A stretch of 64,000 nucleotides of DNA, from the NCBI RefSeq assembly GCF_000283155.1, contig NW_004454197.1, positions 15,194,695 through 15,258,694 of the forward strand. Direction: 5' to 3'. The position numbers were made by a program, and so were the translations under genes. Each line of letters begins with the position of its first letter. Positions within the stretch are counted from its first letter, which is position 1. The notes beneath the pieces were generated by a model, which saw nothing but the letters and a program-made list of their open reading frames with translations, did no database searches and was not told the DNA's origin. This DNA is from Ceratotherium simum simum (lineage: Eukaryota > Chordata > Mammalia > Perissodactyla > Rhinocerotidae). Of this stretch, positions 1 through 11,295 are shown piece after piece.

Positions 1-1658
1 ATGATCTTTTTAATGTATTGCTGTATTCGGTTTCCCAATATTTTGTTGAGGATTTTTGCATCTATGTTCATCAGGGATATTGGTCTGTAGTTTTCCTTCT
101 TAGTATTGTCTTTGCCTGGCTTTGGTATCAGGGTGATGTTGGCCTCATAGAATGTGTTGGGCAGTGTTCCATCTTCCTCTTTTTTTGGAATAGTTTGAGA
201 AGGATAGGTGTTAAGTCTTCTTTGAATGTTTGGTGAAATTCTCCAGAGAAGCCATCTGGTCCTGGACTTTTATTTTTTGGGAGGTTTTTGATTACTGTTT
301 CAATCTCTTTACTTGCGATTGGTCTATTCATATTCTCTATCTTCTAGATTCAATTTTGGGAGGTTGTATGAGTCTAGGAATTTATCCATTTCTTCTAGAT
401 TGTCCGCTTTGTTGGAATATAGTTTTTCATAGTATTCTCTTATAATCTTTTGTATTTCAGTGGTATCTGTTGTAATTTCTCCTTTTTCATTTCTAATTTT
501 ATTTATTTGAGGTTTTTCTCTTTTTTTCTTGGTGAATCTAAGAGTTTGTCAATTTTGTTTATATTCTCACAAAACCAGCTCTTTGTTTCATTGATCCTTT
601 CTACTGATTTTTTAATTTCATTTTCATTTATTTCTGCTTTAATTTTTATTATTTCCCTCCTTCTGCTGACTTTAGGCTTTGTTTGTTCCTCTTTTTCTAA
701 TTCTGCTATGAGTTTCCCTCTCAGGGCCACTTTTGCTGCATCCCGTTTGAGTTGGTATGATGTATTTTCATTTTCATTTGTCTCCAGATGTGCTTTGATT
801 TCTTCTTTAATTTCATCAATGATCCATTGGTGCTTTAATAGCATGTTGTTGAGTCTCCACAGCTTTGTCACTTTCCTGGTTTTTTCCTTGTAGTTGATTT
901 CTAACTTCACGTCATTATGGTCTGAAAAGATGCTTGTTATGATTTCAATCTTCTTTAAATTTATATAAGCATGTCTTGTTTCCCAACATATGGTCTATTC
1001 TTGAGAATGTTCCAGGCATGCTCGAGAAGAATGTGTAATCTGCTGTGTTTGGATGGACTGCTCTGTATATGTCTCTTAAGTCCATCTCATCTAGTTTTTC
1101 ATTTAGGTCCATTATTTCCTTATTTATTTTCTGTCTGGGTGATCTGTCCATTGATGAGAGTGGGATGTTAAGATCCCCTACTCTTATTGTGTTGTTGTTA
1201 ATATCTCCTTTTAGGTTTGGTAATAGTTGTTTTATGTACCTTGGTGCTCCTGTATTGGGTGCATATATGTTTAAAAGTGATATGTCTTCTTGGTGGAGTG
1301 TCCCTTTAATCATTATATAATGCCCCTCTTTGTCTCTCATTACCTGTTTTATCCTGAAGTCAACTTTGTCTGATATCAGATTGGCAACACCTGCTTTCTA
1401 TTGTTTGCCGTTAGCTTGGAGTATTTTCTTCCATCCTTTCACTCTGAACCTGTGTGTGTCTTTAGAGCTGAGATGTGTTTCCTGGAGGCAGCATATTGTT
1501 GGGTCTTGTTTTTTAATCCATCCCATCACTCTGTGTCTTTTGATTGGAGAGTTCAGTCCATTTACATTTTGGGTAATTATTGATAGGTGGGGGCTTGTTA
1601 TTGTTATTTTATCACTCTTTTTCTGGTTCTTTTGCATCTCTTTTGTTTCTCGTCCCAT
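1..1658 (-). pseudogene. L1 ORF2 fragment: endonuclease and start of reverse transcriptase
   Basis: ORF2 encodes the L1 endonuclease/reverse transcriptase used in target-primed insertion. The N-terminus is read at 1658-1398 and contains the endonuclease start NVNGLNSPIKRHR and the QETHLSSKD segment. Reading continues in separate pieces at 1340-945 (endonuclease, with a GDLNIPL motif), 910-503 (linker) and 331-128 (start of RT, with [14 protein letters not shown]). The breaks between pieces show frameshifts or stops. The catalytic RT core lies beyond position 1 and cannot be judged. Confidence 0.9.
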
Positions 1659-2075
1659 GTGTTTGGGACTAATGATGCAGTTTGGTAGTTGTGTATGGGG
1701 GTTCTCTTAGTTTTCTCTTTCCTTATCGTGTGTGATTCTGTTCCGATTATTTGTTTAGTGGTTCCCATGAGGTTTGTATAAAAAAATCTCGTGGATGTGA
1801 TAGTCCATTTCTTGATGGCTTCTTATTCCTTAGACTAAGTCGATTTGATCCCTTTCCTCTTCCCTTTCTAAGTTACTGTTGTCACATCTTATTCCTTCTT
1901 GTGTTGTGAGTTCTTGTTTAACATGAGATTATATTTATGCTTGGTGCTTACCTTCCCTTGATCTTTGGTTTTATAATTAAGTGTTTGCTAATCTATTTTG
2001 ATAGAGTACTGCAATTTTTCTGGTTTTGTCGACTTCTTTTCTTCCTCGTTCAACACTTTGAATCCCCTTTCTCTT
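1659..2075 (-). other. L1 ORF1-ORF2 spacer
   Basis: About 417 bp with no long ORF separates the end of ORF1 from the start of the readable ORF2. This is much longer than the short spacer of human L1. I see no separate insertion or TSD in it, so it may be a normal feature of this L1 lineage. Confidence 0.6.
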
Positions 2076-3055
2076 TTATTCCTCGGGGATGAGGGCCTTG
2101 AGCACTTCTTGTAGTGGGGGTCTTGTGACAAGGAGCTCCCTTAGCTTTTGTTTATCTGGGATAGTTATTATTTCTCTATCATATCTGAAAGATATTTTTG
2201 CTGGATAGAGTATTCTTGGCTGAAAGTTTTTGTCCTTTAGAATTATGAATATATCGTTCCACTCTCTCCTGGCCTGTAAAGTTTCCATTGAGAAATCAGC
2301 TGAGAGCCTGATAGGCAATCCTTTGTATGTTTTTTTTTTTTTTTGTCTAGCTGCCCTTAATGTTTTTTCTTTGTCGTTGATTTTTGCCAGCTTTACTACT
2401 ATATGCCTTGGAGAGGGTCTTTTTATGTTGATATATTTAGGAGATCTGTTTATTTCATTCACTGGTATTTCCAGCTCCTTCCCCAGGTTTGGGAAGTTCT
2501 CAGATATTATTGCTTTGAACAAGTTCTCTGTTCCTTGTTCCCTCTCTTCTCCCTCTGGAATACCTATAAACCTTGTGTTGGATTTCCTAATTGGGTCGAA
2601 TACTTCTTGGAGAGTTTCTTATTTTCTTTTTAGTCTTAGTTCTCTTTCTTCCTCCATCTGGAGCACTTCTGCATTGCTGTCCTCTATATTGCTAATTCTT
2701 TTCTCCATATTGTCAGCTCTGGTGCTTAAAGCTTCCATATTTGTCTTTATCTCCTCTATTGTGTTTTTCATCTTTAAGATTTCTGATTTTTCTTTTTTTA
2801 TACTTTAAATCTCTTTTGTGAAGAAATGCCTGATTTCAGTGAATTGTCTGTGTTTTCTTGTATTTCATTAAGCTTTTTTATGACGGCTATTTTGAATTCT
2901 CTATCGTTAAGGTTATATATTTCTGTGCTTTCTGGGTTTGCTTCCGGATGCTTGTCATTTTCCTTTTCTTCTGGAGTTTTAATATATTTTTGTATGGTGC
3001 CTGTTGCTGTTGGCTTACCTTTCCTTATAGTGAAAATATATGGTCGCAGTTTCAT
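2076..3055 (-). pseudogene. L1 ORF1, frameshifted
   Basis: ORF1 encodes the L1 RNA-binding chaperone. The N-terminal piece is read at 3055-2798. The C-terminal RNA-binding piece is read at 2522-2076 and includes INIKRPSPRHIVVKLAK and ADFSMETLQARREWNDIF. Between them lies coiled-coil sequence in another frame, with a one-base shift near 2800 and an in-frame stop, so the protein is not continuous. A T-run at 2329-2344 (A-run in ORF1) is another likely indel site. Confidence 0.88.
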
Positions 3056-3189
3056 CTTGCTGCTGCTGGGTGGGGGTCAGGGGCTGTGTATTCTGGCCCG
3101 CCTCAATCTGTGGGCACTCTTGTCAGCCCCTGGCTGATCTGTGGTGTGGCTGAGTGGAGGCTACTGGGAGGAAGTGTGGAAACAGCTGG

Positions 3190-3560
3190 AGCTGGACGCA
3201 GCTAGGCCAAAGCTGCTGGGGCTTGGGTGCCGGTGGGTTGAAGTAGCTGCAGCTGAAGTGCTGCTGGGCCAAAGAAGCTGAAACTGGAGTGCACTGGGTC
3301 GAAGAAGCTAGAACTGGAGTGCGCTGGGCCAAAGAAGCTGAAACTGGAGTGTGTTGAGCAGAAGATGGAGAAGCTGGAGTGCTGATGCTCCGAAGAAGCT
3401 GGAACTGGAGTGCACTGGGCCAAAGAAGCTGGAACTGGAGCGCCGCTGGGCCAAAGAAGCTGGAACTGGAGTGTGCTGTGCCGAAGCAGGTGGAACTAGA
3501 GTGCGCTGGGCCAAAGAAGCTGGAACTGTAGTGTGCTGGGCCGAAGTTGCTGGCGCCAAG
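3190..3560. repeat. 30-bp minisatellite in L1 5' region
   Basis: Roughly ten imperfect tandem copies of a unit of about 30 bp built around GCTGGGCCAAAGAAGCTG and GAACTGGAGTGC. Because 30 is a multiple of three, several frames on both strands stay open and give repetitive peptides (for example minus 3586-3308 and plus 3351-3728). These are not genes. The array sits between the L1 5' end and ORF1, in the position of the L1 5' UTR and promoter. Confidence 0.85.
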
Positions 3561-3797
3561 TCAGCTGGAGCCTGGGCACAGGCCAAGCCGAAGCAGCTCC
3601 TTCCACTTACTCTGGAGGTTCCAGCACCTCAGTCCTTGGGTGTACGGCTGCCTGGGTGCATTGGACGTCCCCTGTGTTGTGTGAATTGCATCTGTTCGAA
3701 TATGAATGTCCTTTTTGTTGTGTCTTAGAGGGGGAGAGTTCAGTGGGGGAAGCTCACTCTGCCATGATGCTGACGTCACTCCTGGTTTTCTTTTTTT

Positions 3798-4785
3798 CTT
3801 TACAGTTTCAGTCTCTTTCGTGAAGTATTCCATCTGCTCGTTAATTTTATTCCTCAGCTCATTGAACTGTTTTTCTGAGTTTTCTTGTAACTTGTTTAGT
3901 TTCTTTATGATAACTATTTTGAATTCTCTGTGATTTAGATTGTAAATTTCTGTGAGTTCAGGATTGGTTTCTGGAGATTTGTCATTTTCCTTCTGTTCTG
4001 AAGTGTTAATGTAGTTATTTGTGGTATTGATGAAGTGATCTTTTGCCAACAAATTTGTGGTAGTATCAGGTTGTAGATTCCACTTGCCATTGCTGGGAGG
4101 TGGGGGGGAGTGTTGGTGCAGGAGCTGTGTTTTCTGATCCCATCCAATCTGCTGGAAATTGTGCCGGTAGGGCTTCTCTGTTATTGCACGCTGGCCGCAG
4201 CTACTTAGCAGGTCACACTCACACGCAAAGGTGGGGCCTCTGTGCTCCACAGGTGGGTCACTCTAGTGTGGGGACCACTGCACTTGGCAGGGGAGTAGCT
4301 GAGCTGGTACACTAGGCAGGAGAGCAGGGGCGCTTTCTTTTGTTTGCGGGCTGGCTCTGCACTCACAGGCGGCTTGACTGAGCTGCTGTGCTTGGTGGGG
4401 GCTCCTTCTTGGGCGGTGGGGGTTGGGGGGTGTGCTGTGGCACAGCAGGCACTGTCATTGGCCTGGCTACCACTCCAAAAGCATTCCTGCGTGCCAGGCT
4501 GCCCTCTCCTTCTCTTACAGTCCCACAGGCCTCTGTGAGGACCCACAACCTGTATTGTTGTCTCCAGGGATGGGAAGGTCTGTGCTCACCTCGTTCCACT
4601 GCCTTCCAGGGATCCAGTGTCCACACCTTCAGATGCACTGCATGGCTCTCTCAGACATCCTATTGTGCTATACAGGGAATCCTCTGCTGGTTAATGAATG
4701 TCCATTTAGTTGTAACTTAGAGGGGAGACACAAAGGGAACAACTCACTCCCCCGTGATGCTGGTGTCACTCTCCCAGGAGTTCTT
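3798..4785 (-). mobile_element. Second L1: 5' UTR and ORF1 N-terminus, interrupted
   Basis: A second antisense L1 5' end. Positions 4660-4785 resemble the 5' terminus of the first L1 (3660-3797). Positions 4147-3798 encode an ORF1 N-terminus closely related to that at 3055-2798, sharing ENDK, NPE, TEIYNLN and REFKI. The ORF1 homology stops abruptly at about 3798, exactly where the first L1 begins. The simplest reading is that the first L1 inserted into this element and the remainder lies left of the window. Confidence 0.75.
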
Positions 4786-5160
4786 TATGTATTCTAGATG
4801 TTAATCCCATATTAGATACATAATTTGCACATAGCTTTCCCTATTTTGTGAGTTGTCTCTTCACTCTCTTGATAGCGTGCTTTGATGCGGAAGAGTTTTT
4901 AATTTCAGTGAAGTCCAATTTATCGGTTTTTTTTGTTGCCTGTGTTTTTGGCATCATATCCAAGAAATCATTGCTAAATCAAATGTCATGTAGCTTTTCC
5001 CCTGTGTTTTCTAATAAGTGTTTTTTAGTTTTAGGTTTTACATTTAAGTCTTCGATCCATTTTGCGTTAATTTTTGTGTGTGGTGTTGAGTCTAACTTTA
5101 TTCTTATGGATTATGTAAGTCATTATAATATCGTCCAGCATATGTATTGAGAACAACTTG
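4786..5160 (-). mobile_element. Old L1 ORF2 3' fragment, antisense
   Basis: Contains diverged motifs typical of antisense L1 ORF2 near its C-terminal end, such as AGTCCAATTTATC, CATATCCAAGAAATCATTG and GATCCATTTTGCGTTAATTT. It is more decayed than the flanking L1 pieces and carries no useful ORF. Confidence 0.75.
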
Positions 5161-5189
5161 CTTGAATTTACCTTTTTATGAAAATATTC

Positions 5190-5350
5190 TTTTTTTTGCT
5201 GAGGAACATTGGCCCTGGGCTGACATCTGTGCCCATCTTCCTCTCCTTTATATGGATTGCCGCCACAGCATGTCTTTGCTGAGCGGTGTGTAGGTCTGGA
5301 CCTGGGATCCAAACCTGCGAACTTAACCGCAACGCCACTGGGCTGGCCCC
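5190..5350 (-). mobile_element. ERE SINE, partial, antisense
   Basis: Antisense ERE-like body from GCTGAGGAACATTGGCCCTGG to GCCACTGGGCTGGCCCC. It lacks one of the two 3' GAGGAAGAT-type blocks seen in full copies. No clean TSD was seen. Confidence 0.85.
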
Positions 5351-5650
5351 CTGAACTGCTTTTAAACAACTAAAGAACGAGTGTGTGTTTTTTATGGCCT
5401 TGTTGTATTTTTGTTCTTTTACTTCTGTAAAGAGCCAATTGGGAATCTTTTCAAAGTAATCGTGCTGTACTTTTGCACCTTCATGTGCCCATTCTCCACC
5501 AGAAAAAAAGGCTTAATGGTGATTTCATCAGAGCTACTTGTTCTGGTGCCAGGGGCCAGGGTAGTGTGGTGTAAAGACTATAGTCATTAATGCTTAGGTG
5601 AGGCTTTTCGTTTAAATAAATTTTTTTATGTCATATATTGATTTCCAGAG
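5351..5650. other. Unassigned intronic sequence
   Basis: No gene, RNA gene or repeat recognised. Short ORFs here lack any family similarity I can identify. Confidence 0.4.
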
Positions 5651-7363
5651 CAACAGTTACCAATTTATTTGGTCTCAGAACCACTTTCCGTCTTAAAAAA
5701 CTTATTGAGAATACCAAAGAAATTTTGATTATATATCTATCAATATTCATGAAATTAATAGTGAAAACACATTTCAAAAATACTTATTTATTTATTTATT
5801 TAGTTAGTTAGTTAGTTATTGAGGAAGATCAGCCCTGAGCTAACATCCATGCTAATCCTCCTCTTTGCTGAGGAAGACTGGCTCTGAGCTAACATCTATT
5901 GCCAGTTCTCCTTTTTTTTTTCCCCCAAAGTCCCAGTAGATAGTTGTATGTCATAGCTGCACATCCTTCTAGTTGCTGTATGTGGGACGCGGCCTCAGCA
6001 TGGTCAGAGAAGCGGTGCGTCGGTGTGCGCCTGGGATCCAAACCTGGGCCGCCAGTAGTGGAGCACCTGCACTTAACTGCTAAGCCACGGGGCCGGCCCT
6101 CAAAAATACTTATTAATAATTCACTTAAAATAACAATAACCTATTATATGTTAATATAACATTTTTTATGAGAATTATTTTTTTAAACCAAAACAGTAGT
6201 GAGAAGAATGGCATTGTTTTACATTTTTTGCAAATCTCTTTCAAGTCTGGCTTAAAAGACAGCTGGATTCTGATATCCTCTGCATTCAGTGTATTTTATT
6301 ATATTGTTTTGGTTGAAATATATAAAGGAAATCTAGCTTCACCCAGATATGTAACTGTATTTTAAATAGCCTTTTCAGGTAATTGTGAGCATTATTCTTT
6401 GATACTACACCAAAACTTAACAAGTGGGAGTTTCTTAAAGATTATTTGCAACTTGGAATCTAAAACCATGCCAATGAGGGAAGCTTTCATACTGTTAGAT
6501 TAAAATCTGTTGGTCTGTCTTGCACTTTGAATGGCTCTTTTACATACACATGCATGCTTTGTAACCTCATACATTGGTCATTTGGAAAATGCTGGTTACA
6601 CCGACTTATGCACATCTTTCAAATCATGACACATCTCAATTATGTTGTATCAAAAAAGTCACATCAATATCACTGCAAGACTCATTAGAAAAATCTTTAC
6701 GTATTGGGAAGCTATCAAGTTCACAGTGGTAGATAAAAGTTCTCTAAAATTTTAGTTTTGTCTTAAAAATTGGAATTTTTTCATTGGCAGAAGATACTTA
6801 AAAGAAAACGACCAGCAGTGACAGGCTCACTTTGTTCATTTTTGAGAAAATGTCTGACCTAAGTCTGTATAAAGATAGTTTGTCAGTCTTTCAAGTACAG
6901 AATGGTGTTCCAGAAAAACAGTGGCTAGTTCAGCTCACAACTTGAGCAATAATAATTTTTTCTTTGATAGAACCACCATACTTTGTACACAAATAGAAGT
7001 GTTTTATGTGTACTTGTTTTGTCACACAGAATATTAGTGCATTCAAGGGTTGCAATTTAGCAAAATTAATACTTTTTACTCTTTCATGAAGGGCTTTTCT
7101 TTATGTGAAACTGGCATTTTATTTTTTAACTCTGAAGTATGTGGCAGAAGATGACTACTTATACAGGTCTGAGCTTCTACGTTGATTCATGCTGAGGTAC
7201 CAACAGCTTTACCCACTCTTGCTTTTGTACCATCTGTACAAACGTCAACACAGTGAAAAAGGCAAATAGTATATAATTATTTTTGTGAAAATGGTTTTGG
7301 CTTTGTAGACACCCTGAAGGAGTTTTGTGGGTCCATGGACCACACTTTGAGAATTGCTGTTTT
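5651..7363. mobile_element. Decayed hAT/Charlie-like DNA transposon
   Basis: A long AT-rich block that I recognise as an interspersed DNA-transposon family. It starts at the TTGGTCTCAGAACCAC region and ends at the TGGGTCCATGGACCACAC region. It is interrupted by an ERE at 5789-6099. A shorter, internally deleted relative with matching ends is at 46590-46930. No intact transposase ORF remains. The family name is uncertain. Confidence 0.6.
5789..6099 (-). mobile_element. ERE SINE (full length, antisense)
   Basis: A T-rich tail, two GAGGAAGA blocks, the GATAGTTGTATGTCATA block and the tRNA-like head ending CCACGGGGCCGGCCC are all present. The TSD is TCAAAAATACTTATT at 5774-5788 and 6100-6114. 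The insertion splits the hAT-like element. The TTTA/GTTA run at 5790-5818 is the degenerated tail. Confidence 0.95.
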
Positions 7364-7492
7364 ATAGCATTCTACTTTATTTTTCTTCATTTCAACATTT
7401 TATTATGAAAAAGTTAAAATATACATAAAATGCAGAAGAACAGTACAATGACTACCCGTCTGTCTCTACCTAGATTGATTCCCAGTTAACAT

Positions 7493-7967
7493 TTTTTTGT
7501 GTGTGTGAGGAAGATCGGCCCTGAGCTAACATCTGCCAATCTTCCTCTTTTTGCTGAGGAAGACTGGGCCTGGGCTAACATCCATGCCCGTGTTCCTCTA
7601 CTTTATTTATTTTATTATTATTTTTTTAATTTTATTTATTTTTTTTCCCCCAAAGCCCCAGTAGATAGTTGTATGTCATAGTTGCACATCCTTCTAGTTG
7701 CTGTATGTGGGACGTGGCTTCAGCACGGCCGGAGAAGCAGTGTGTCGGTGTGCACCGGATCCGAACCTGGGCTGCCAGCAGTGGAGTGCGCGCACTTAAC
7801 CGCTAAGCCATGGGGCCGGCCCCTTCCTCTACTTTATATGGGACGCCGCCACATCATGGCTTGACAGGCGGTGCATCGGTATGCGCCCGGGATCTGAACC
7901 AGCAAACCCCGGGCTGCCGCAGTGGAGCGTGCACAGTTAACCTCTTGCGCCACTGGGCTAGTCCCCT
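7493..7967 (-). mobile_element. ERE SINE (outer), split by a second ERE
   Basis: The outer ERE is read in two halves, 7493-7605 and 7824-7967. The TSD is CAGTTAACAT at 7483-7492 and 7968-7977. The body has the TATATGGGACGCCGCC and TGCGCCACTGGGC blocks of the ERE1-like type. Confidence 0.93.
7606..7823 (-). mobile_element. ERE SINE (inner), nested
   Basis: An ERE of the GATAGTTGTATGTCATA type inserted into the outer ERE. The TSD is TTCCTCTACTTTA at 7593-7605 and 7824-7836 and consists of outer ERE sequence, which proves the order of insertion. Confidence 0.95.
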
Positions 7968-8325
7968 CAGTTAACATGTTGACATAATTGCACACCCGGT
8001 CCCCTCTCCCTCCCCTCCTGTCCTCCCCCATATATATATAATTTTTTTCTATCTTATTTGTAAATAAGTTGTAGACTTGTTGATAGCATATATATCTTAT
8101 GAAAAAGGAAAATCATACCTAACTGTGGTTATATGATTACAGTATATAAGCATATTAATAATTCTTTGATATAATCTGATGTCTAGCGCATATTCAGTTT
8201 TCCCCAGCTGTCTCCAAAATGTCTTTTAGTGCTTTTTTTTCCTAGAGCATATCAGTTGTAATATCTCTTTAGTCTTGAAGAGTCTCCTCATCTTTTTGAA
8301 ATTCCCCATGGCACTGATTTTTTTT

Positions 8326-8517
8326 TTTTTATTTATTTTTCGCCCAAAGCCCCAGTAGATAGTTGTATGTCATAGTTGCACATTCTTCTAGTTGCTGTAT
8401 GTGGGACGCGACCTTAGCATGGCCGGAGAAGCAGTGCGTCTGTGCGCGCCCGGGATCCGAACCCGGGCCGCCTGCATCGGAGCGCGTGCACTTAACCGCT
8501 AAGCCACGGGGCCAGCC
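8326..8517 (-). mobile_element. ERE SINE, antisense
   Basis: A shortened ERE with T-rich tail, GATAGTTGTATGTCATA block and GCCACGGGGCCAGCC end. The TSD is CTGATTTTTTTT at 8314-8325 and 8518-8529. Confidence 0.92.
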
Positions 8518-9430
8518 CTGATTTTTTTTTAAGACAGGTATTTGTCTTATAGAATGTTCCACATTCATAATTTATCTGATTGTTTTCTGATGATGTCACT
8601 TAAGTTATTACTCCGGTATATTAAAGTAGAATAGTGTCGTAGAACCCTGGAAGTTCTAGTCTATAAGCTTGATTAGGTTCAGGTTAAACATATTTTGGCA
8701 AGAATACTTCAAAGTGATATTGTGTATGTTGCTTCACCTCAGAAGCTACACAACACCTGGTCATTCTACTCTTAATATTATTTGACCACCTAGTGAAGGT
8801 TGTGATCACCAGCTCCTCCAAAATAAAGGTACATTTTTCCTTTTATAATTTAATTAGTAAGTAAGCTTCTGGGTGCTACTCTGGCTCCGTGTGAATATCT
8901 TGTTCCCCATTATTATTTCACCTCATCATTTTAGCATCCATTGTTGATCTTTGCCTCCATCATTTATTACACTGACAGTTGCAGAATGGTGAGTTTTCTA
9001 ATTGCTATTTCTTCCACATTTAATAACTGGAATTCTGGAAAGAGGAATTCCTTCACCCCTGCCCCTTGCTTTCACTCTCTGTCTTCTATTGCTATAGACT
9101 AAATTTTTACTTATGTTTATTTACAATAAATTTGACCATTGTGAATCATTTCAGGCTATCTCTTATCACCTTTTGATATAACCCCATCATTTTTGAGCAC
9201 TTCCCTTGCTTTGTGCACAAGATGACCCAGACTCATTTTGTACTGTACCTGTTTCAGTCGTGGAATCATCCATTTATCCAAGGATCATTGGTTCTTTTTG
9301 TGGGAATTGGTACTTAGAAACCCAGATCTGAGTGCTTCGTTTATTCATTGCTTCTAGGCTCTTTCATGGGACAGAGCTATGAAGTATGTTGAAAAATAAG
9401 CTATGAGTTCATATTGGTAGTTTCATTTCA

Positions 9431-10047
9431 AATGTAACATTACAGAATTTTGTACTTAGCTTACTTGCTTTATCCTACAGCACACATTACTTTTAAAATT
9501 ATAAAAACACTGAGTAGAGTTTAAGATTTCTCTCCAGTTCTTTTTGTCTTTAGGTTGTTTCACTAAGGATGAAGTCATAGTAATGTATTCAAAAGTTGTG
9601 AACTAATTTTATCTTGTATGCTTATGTTCAATATTCATTTGAGTTCATTTGTAGTTATTCGTGTTCAGTTTTTTAACTTAGTTTTCAACTTATTATTGGA
9701 GTCATTTCTTTGCTACTAACATGGCACTTCTAAGTGCTGCACTTAGAAGGCAGCAGTATGCATGTACTTGACCCGATTATGAAGGAATCTCTCTGGCCTA
9801 AAGTAAATCAGGTCATGCAACCTAGTAGGGAGAAGACCTATTTACTGTTGACGGATAGTGTCAGAGGAAAATTAAGAAAATCATTGCTAATTTGTGAAAC
9901 CAAAAGAGCTATGAGATTGAACTCATTTGAAAGATGTAATATGGGTAAAGCCCTGCCTTAAAAAATAGTCCTAACGTTTTATTCCCTGAAGAGACTTACT
10001 TAAGTAAATGTTTTAATTTCCTTGTTAACCTCCTATTAAAATATTTG
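9431..10047. other. Unassigned intronic sequence
   Basis: No recognised repeat or gene. A 75-codon plus-strand ORF at 9734-9961 shows no family features and is treated as chance. Confidence 0.4.
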
Positions 10048-10065
10048 CCAAAACCTTTTTAATTT

Positions 10066-10313
10066 TTTTTTTTTTTTTTTTTTTTTGAGGAGATCAGCCC
10101 TGTGCTAACATCCGCCAATCCTCCTCTTTTTTTGCTGAGGAAGACGGCCCTGGGCCAACATCTGTGCCCATCTTCCTCAACTTTATATGGGACGCCGCCA
10201 CAGCATGGCTTGCCAAGCAGTCCGTCGGTGCGCACCCGGGATCCGAACCAGCGAACTCCGGGCCGCCGCAGCGGAGCGCGCGCACCCAACCGCTTGCGCC
10301 ACCGGGCCGGCCC
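10066..10313 (-). mobile_element. ERE1-like SINE, antisense, young
   Basis: Full-length body with a long T-tail and intact GC-rich head. The TSD is CCAAAACCTTTTTAATTTT (10048-10065 region and 10314-10332). The long perfect TSD and GC-rich CpG sites suggest a recent insertion. Confidence 0.95.
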
Positions 10314-10332
10314 CCAAAACCTTTTTAATTTT

Positions 10333-11060
10333 AAGTGGAATTGTGTCAGTTTCTTCACTTAGATATTACTGCTATTTAGGTGGATCAGTAAACTTCAGAA
10401 ATGAACCTTTGATCATAAGTGTTATAGTACTTTAATAAAAAGTAATAAAGAATGCTTTAGATTCCATGGAAGTATGTGTCCTTATGAAAATATCTAGGTA
10501 TTTAGAAGCCTACTTCAGGAAGAGAGCAACAAGAAGTTAAGCAGTATAAAATCCCTAGGTCTTACTGTAAGAAATAGGTCATCCATTTGCCTTCAAGACA
10601 CTAAAAGACTACTTAAGAGTTGTTAAAAAGGAGAGAACCACTGAGAAACAGAAATAAGGGAAATTTTACCTATTGAGTTTTGATAAGTGTAAAGGAATAG
10701 GGGATATAAACGGGATCAGAGTTTTAAGCCTTTAGTTAAATGGCATGTATAAATTGATACAGTGGAAATGTTAGATTTGTTTTATATATAAGAAATTAGG
10801 ATTCGTGTTTTCTGTGAAAAAATAAGATAAGCTCAGTTCTCCAAGGAATTTTTATGTAGGTTGTCCCCCAAATCTCCAGAGAAAAAAAGAAAGGGGTCAG
10901 GCTAGGTAGCAGTTGTTTCAGTTCTCCATTGTAATAGAAACATCCTTGTGTAGCTGATAGGTCAGTGGAAGTATCTGGGTCTTCTCTAATCTGATTAGAT
11001 TTAAAGACACTAATGACCTCATTTTCAAGTGGTAAAGAGGTAGCCCGTGGCTTGTAGTGG
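10333..11060. other. Unassigned intronic sequence
   Basis: No recognised repeat or gene on either strand. Confidence 0.4.
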
Positions 11061-11074
11061 CGAGAGCTTCCCTG

Positions 11075-11295
11075 CATACCTATCAGGCTTTCTTAGCCTC
11101 AACACTGTTGATGTTTTGGACTGAGCAAGTCTTTCTTGTGGAGGGTGACCCTGTACGTTGGAGGATATTTAGCAGCATCCCTGGCCTCTACCCACTAGAT
11201 GCTAGTAGCATTCCTCACCCGTCCCCAATTGTTTCAACCAAAAATGACTTCAGACATTGCTAAATGTCCTGTAGGGGTCAAAATGGTCCACCCTC
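11075..11295. mobile_element. MER5A-like hAT MITE
   Basis: Contains the diagnostic interior GCATCCCTGGCCTCTACCCA, CTAGATGCTAGTAGCA, AACCAAAAATGACTTCAGAC and TTGCTAAATGTCCTGTAGGG. Length of about 200 bp fits this short non-autonomous DNA transposon. It sits in the large intron and has no coding content. Confidence 0.85.

Larger units (their letters stand above)
1..3797 (-). mobile_element. L1 retrotransposon, antisense, 3' end cut by window edge
   Basis: Read on the minus strand this is an L1 in standard order: a 5' region (about 3797-3056) with a minisatellite, a broken ORF1 (3055-2076), a spacer of about 400 bp, and ORF2 (from 1658) running off the window in the reverse-transcriptase domain. 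The 5' end is placed near 3797 because the motif there closely resembles the start of the second L1 5' end near 4770. The ORFs are still readable in long pieces, so this is one of the younger L1s here. It appears to sit inside the ORF1 of an older L1 (3798-4785). It is not capable of retrotransposition as seen, because both ORFs are broken. Confidence 0.9.
7370..9430 (-). mobile_element. Old L1M 3' UTR remnant, antisense
   Basis: An AT-rich L1M-type 3' UTR in antisense, interrupted by nested EREs (7493-7967) and another ERE (8326-8517). Its distal part (the TTGGTACTTAGAAACCCAGATCTGAG region near 9305) matches the equivalent parts of copies near 13920 and 21085. No coding capacity. Confidence 0.6.

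Noticed and set aside
3190..3560. Regular repeats resembling a CRISPR array
   Set aside because: Units are contiguous and imperfect with no unique spacers, and they lie in an L1 5' region of a mammalian genome. This is a minisatellite.
3123..3728. Long repetitive ORFs on both strands
   Set aside because: They result from the 30-bp unit being a multiple of three. No start context or family similarity supports a gene.
9734..9961. 75-codon ORF as a possible exon or small gene
   Set aside because: No splice-site or family support, and random ORFs of this size are common in the window.
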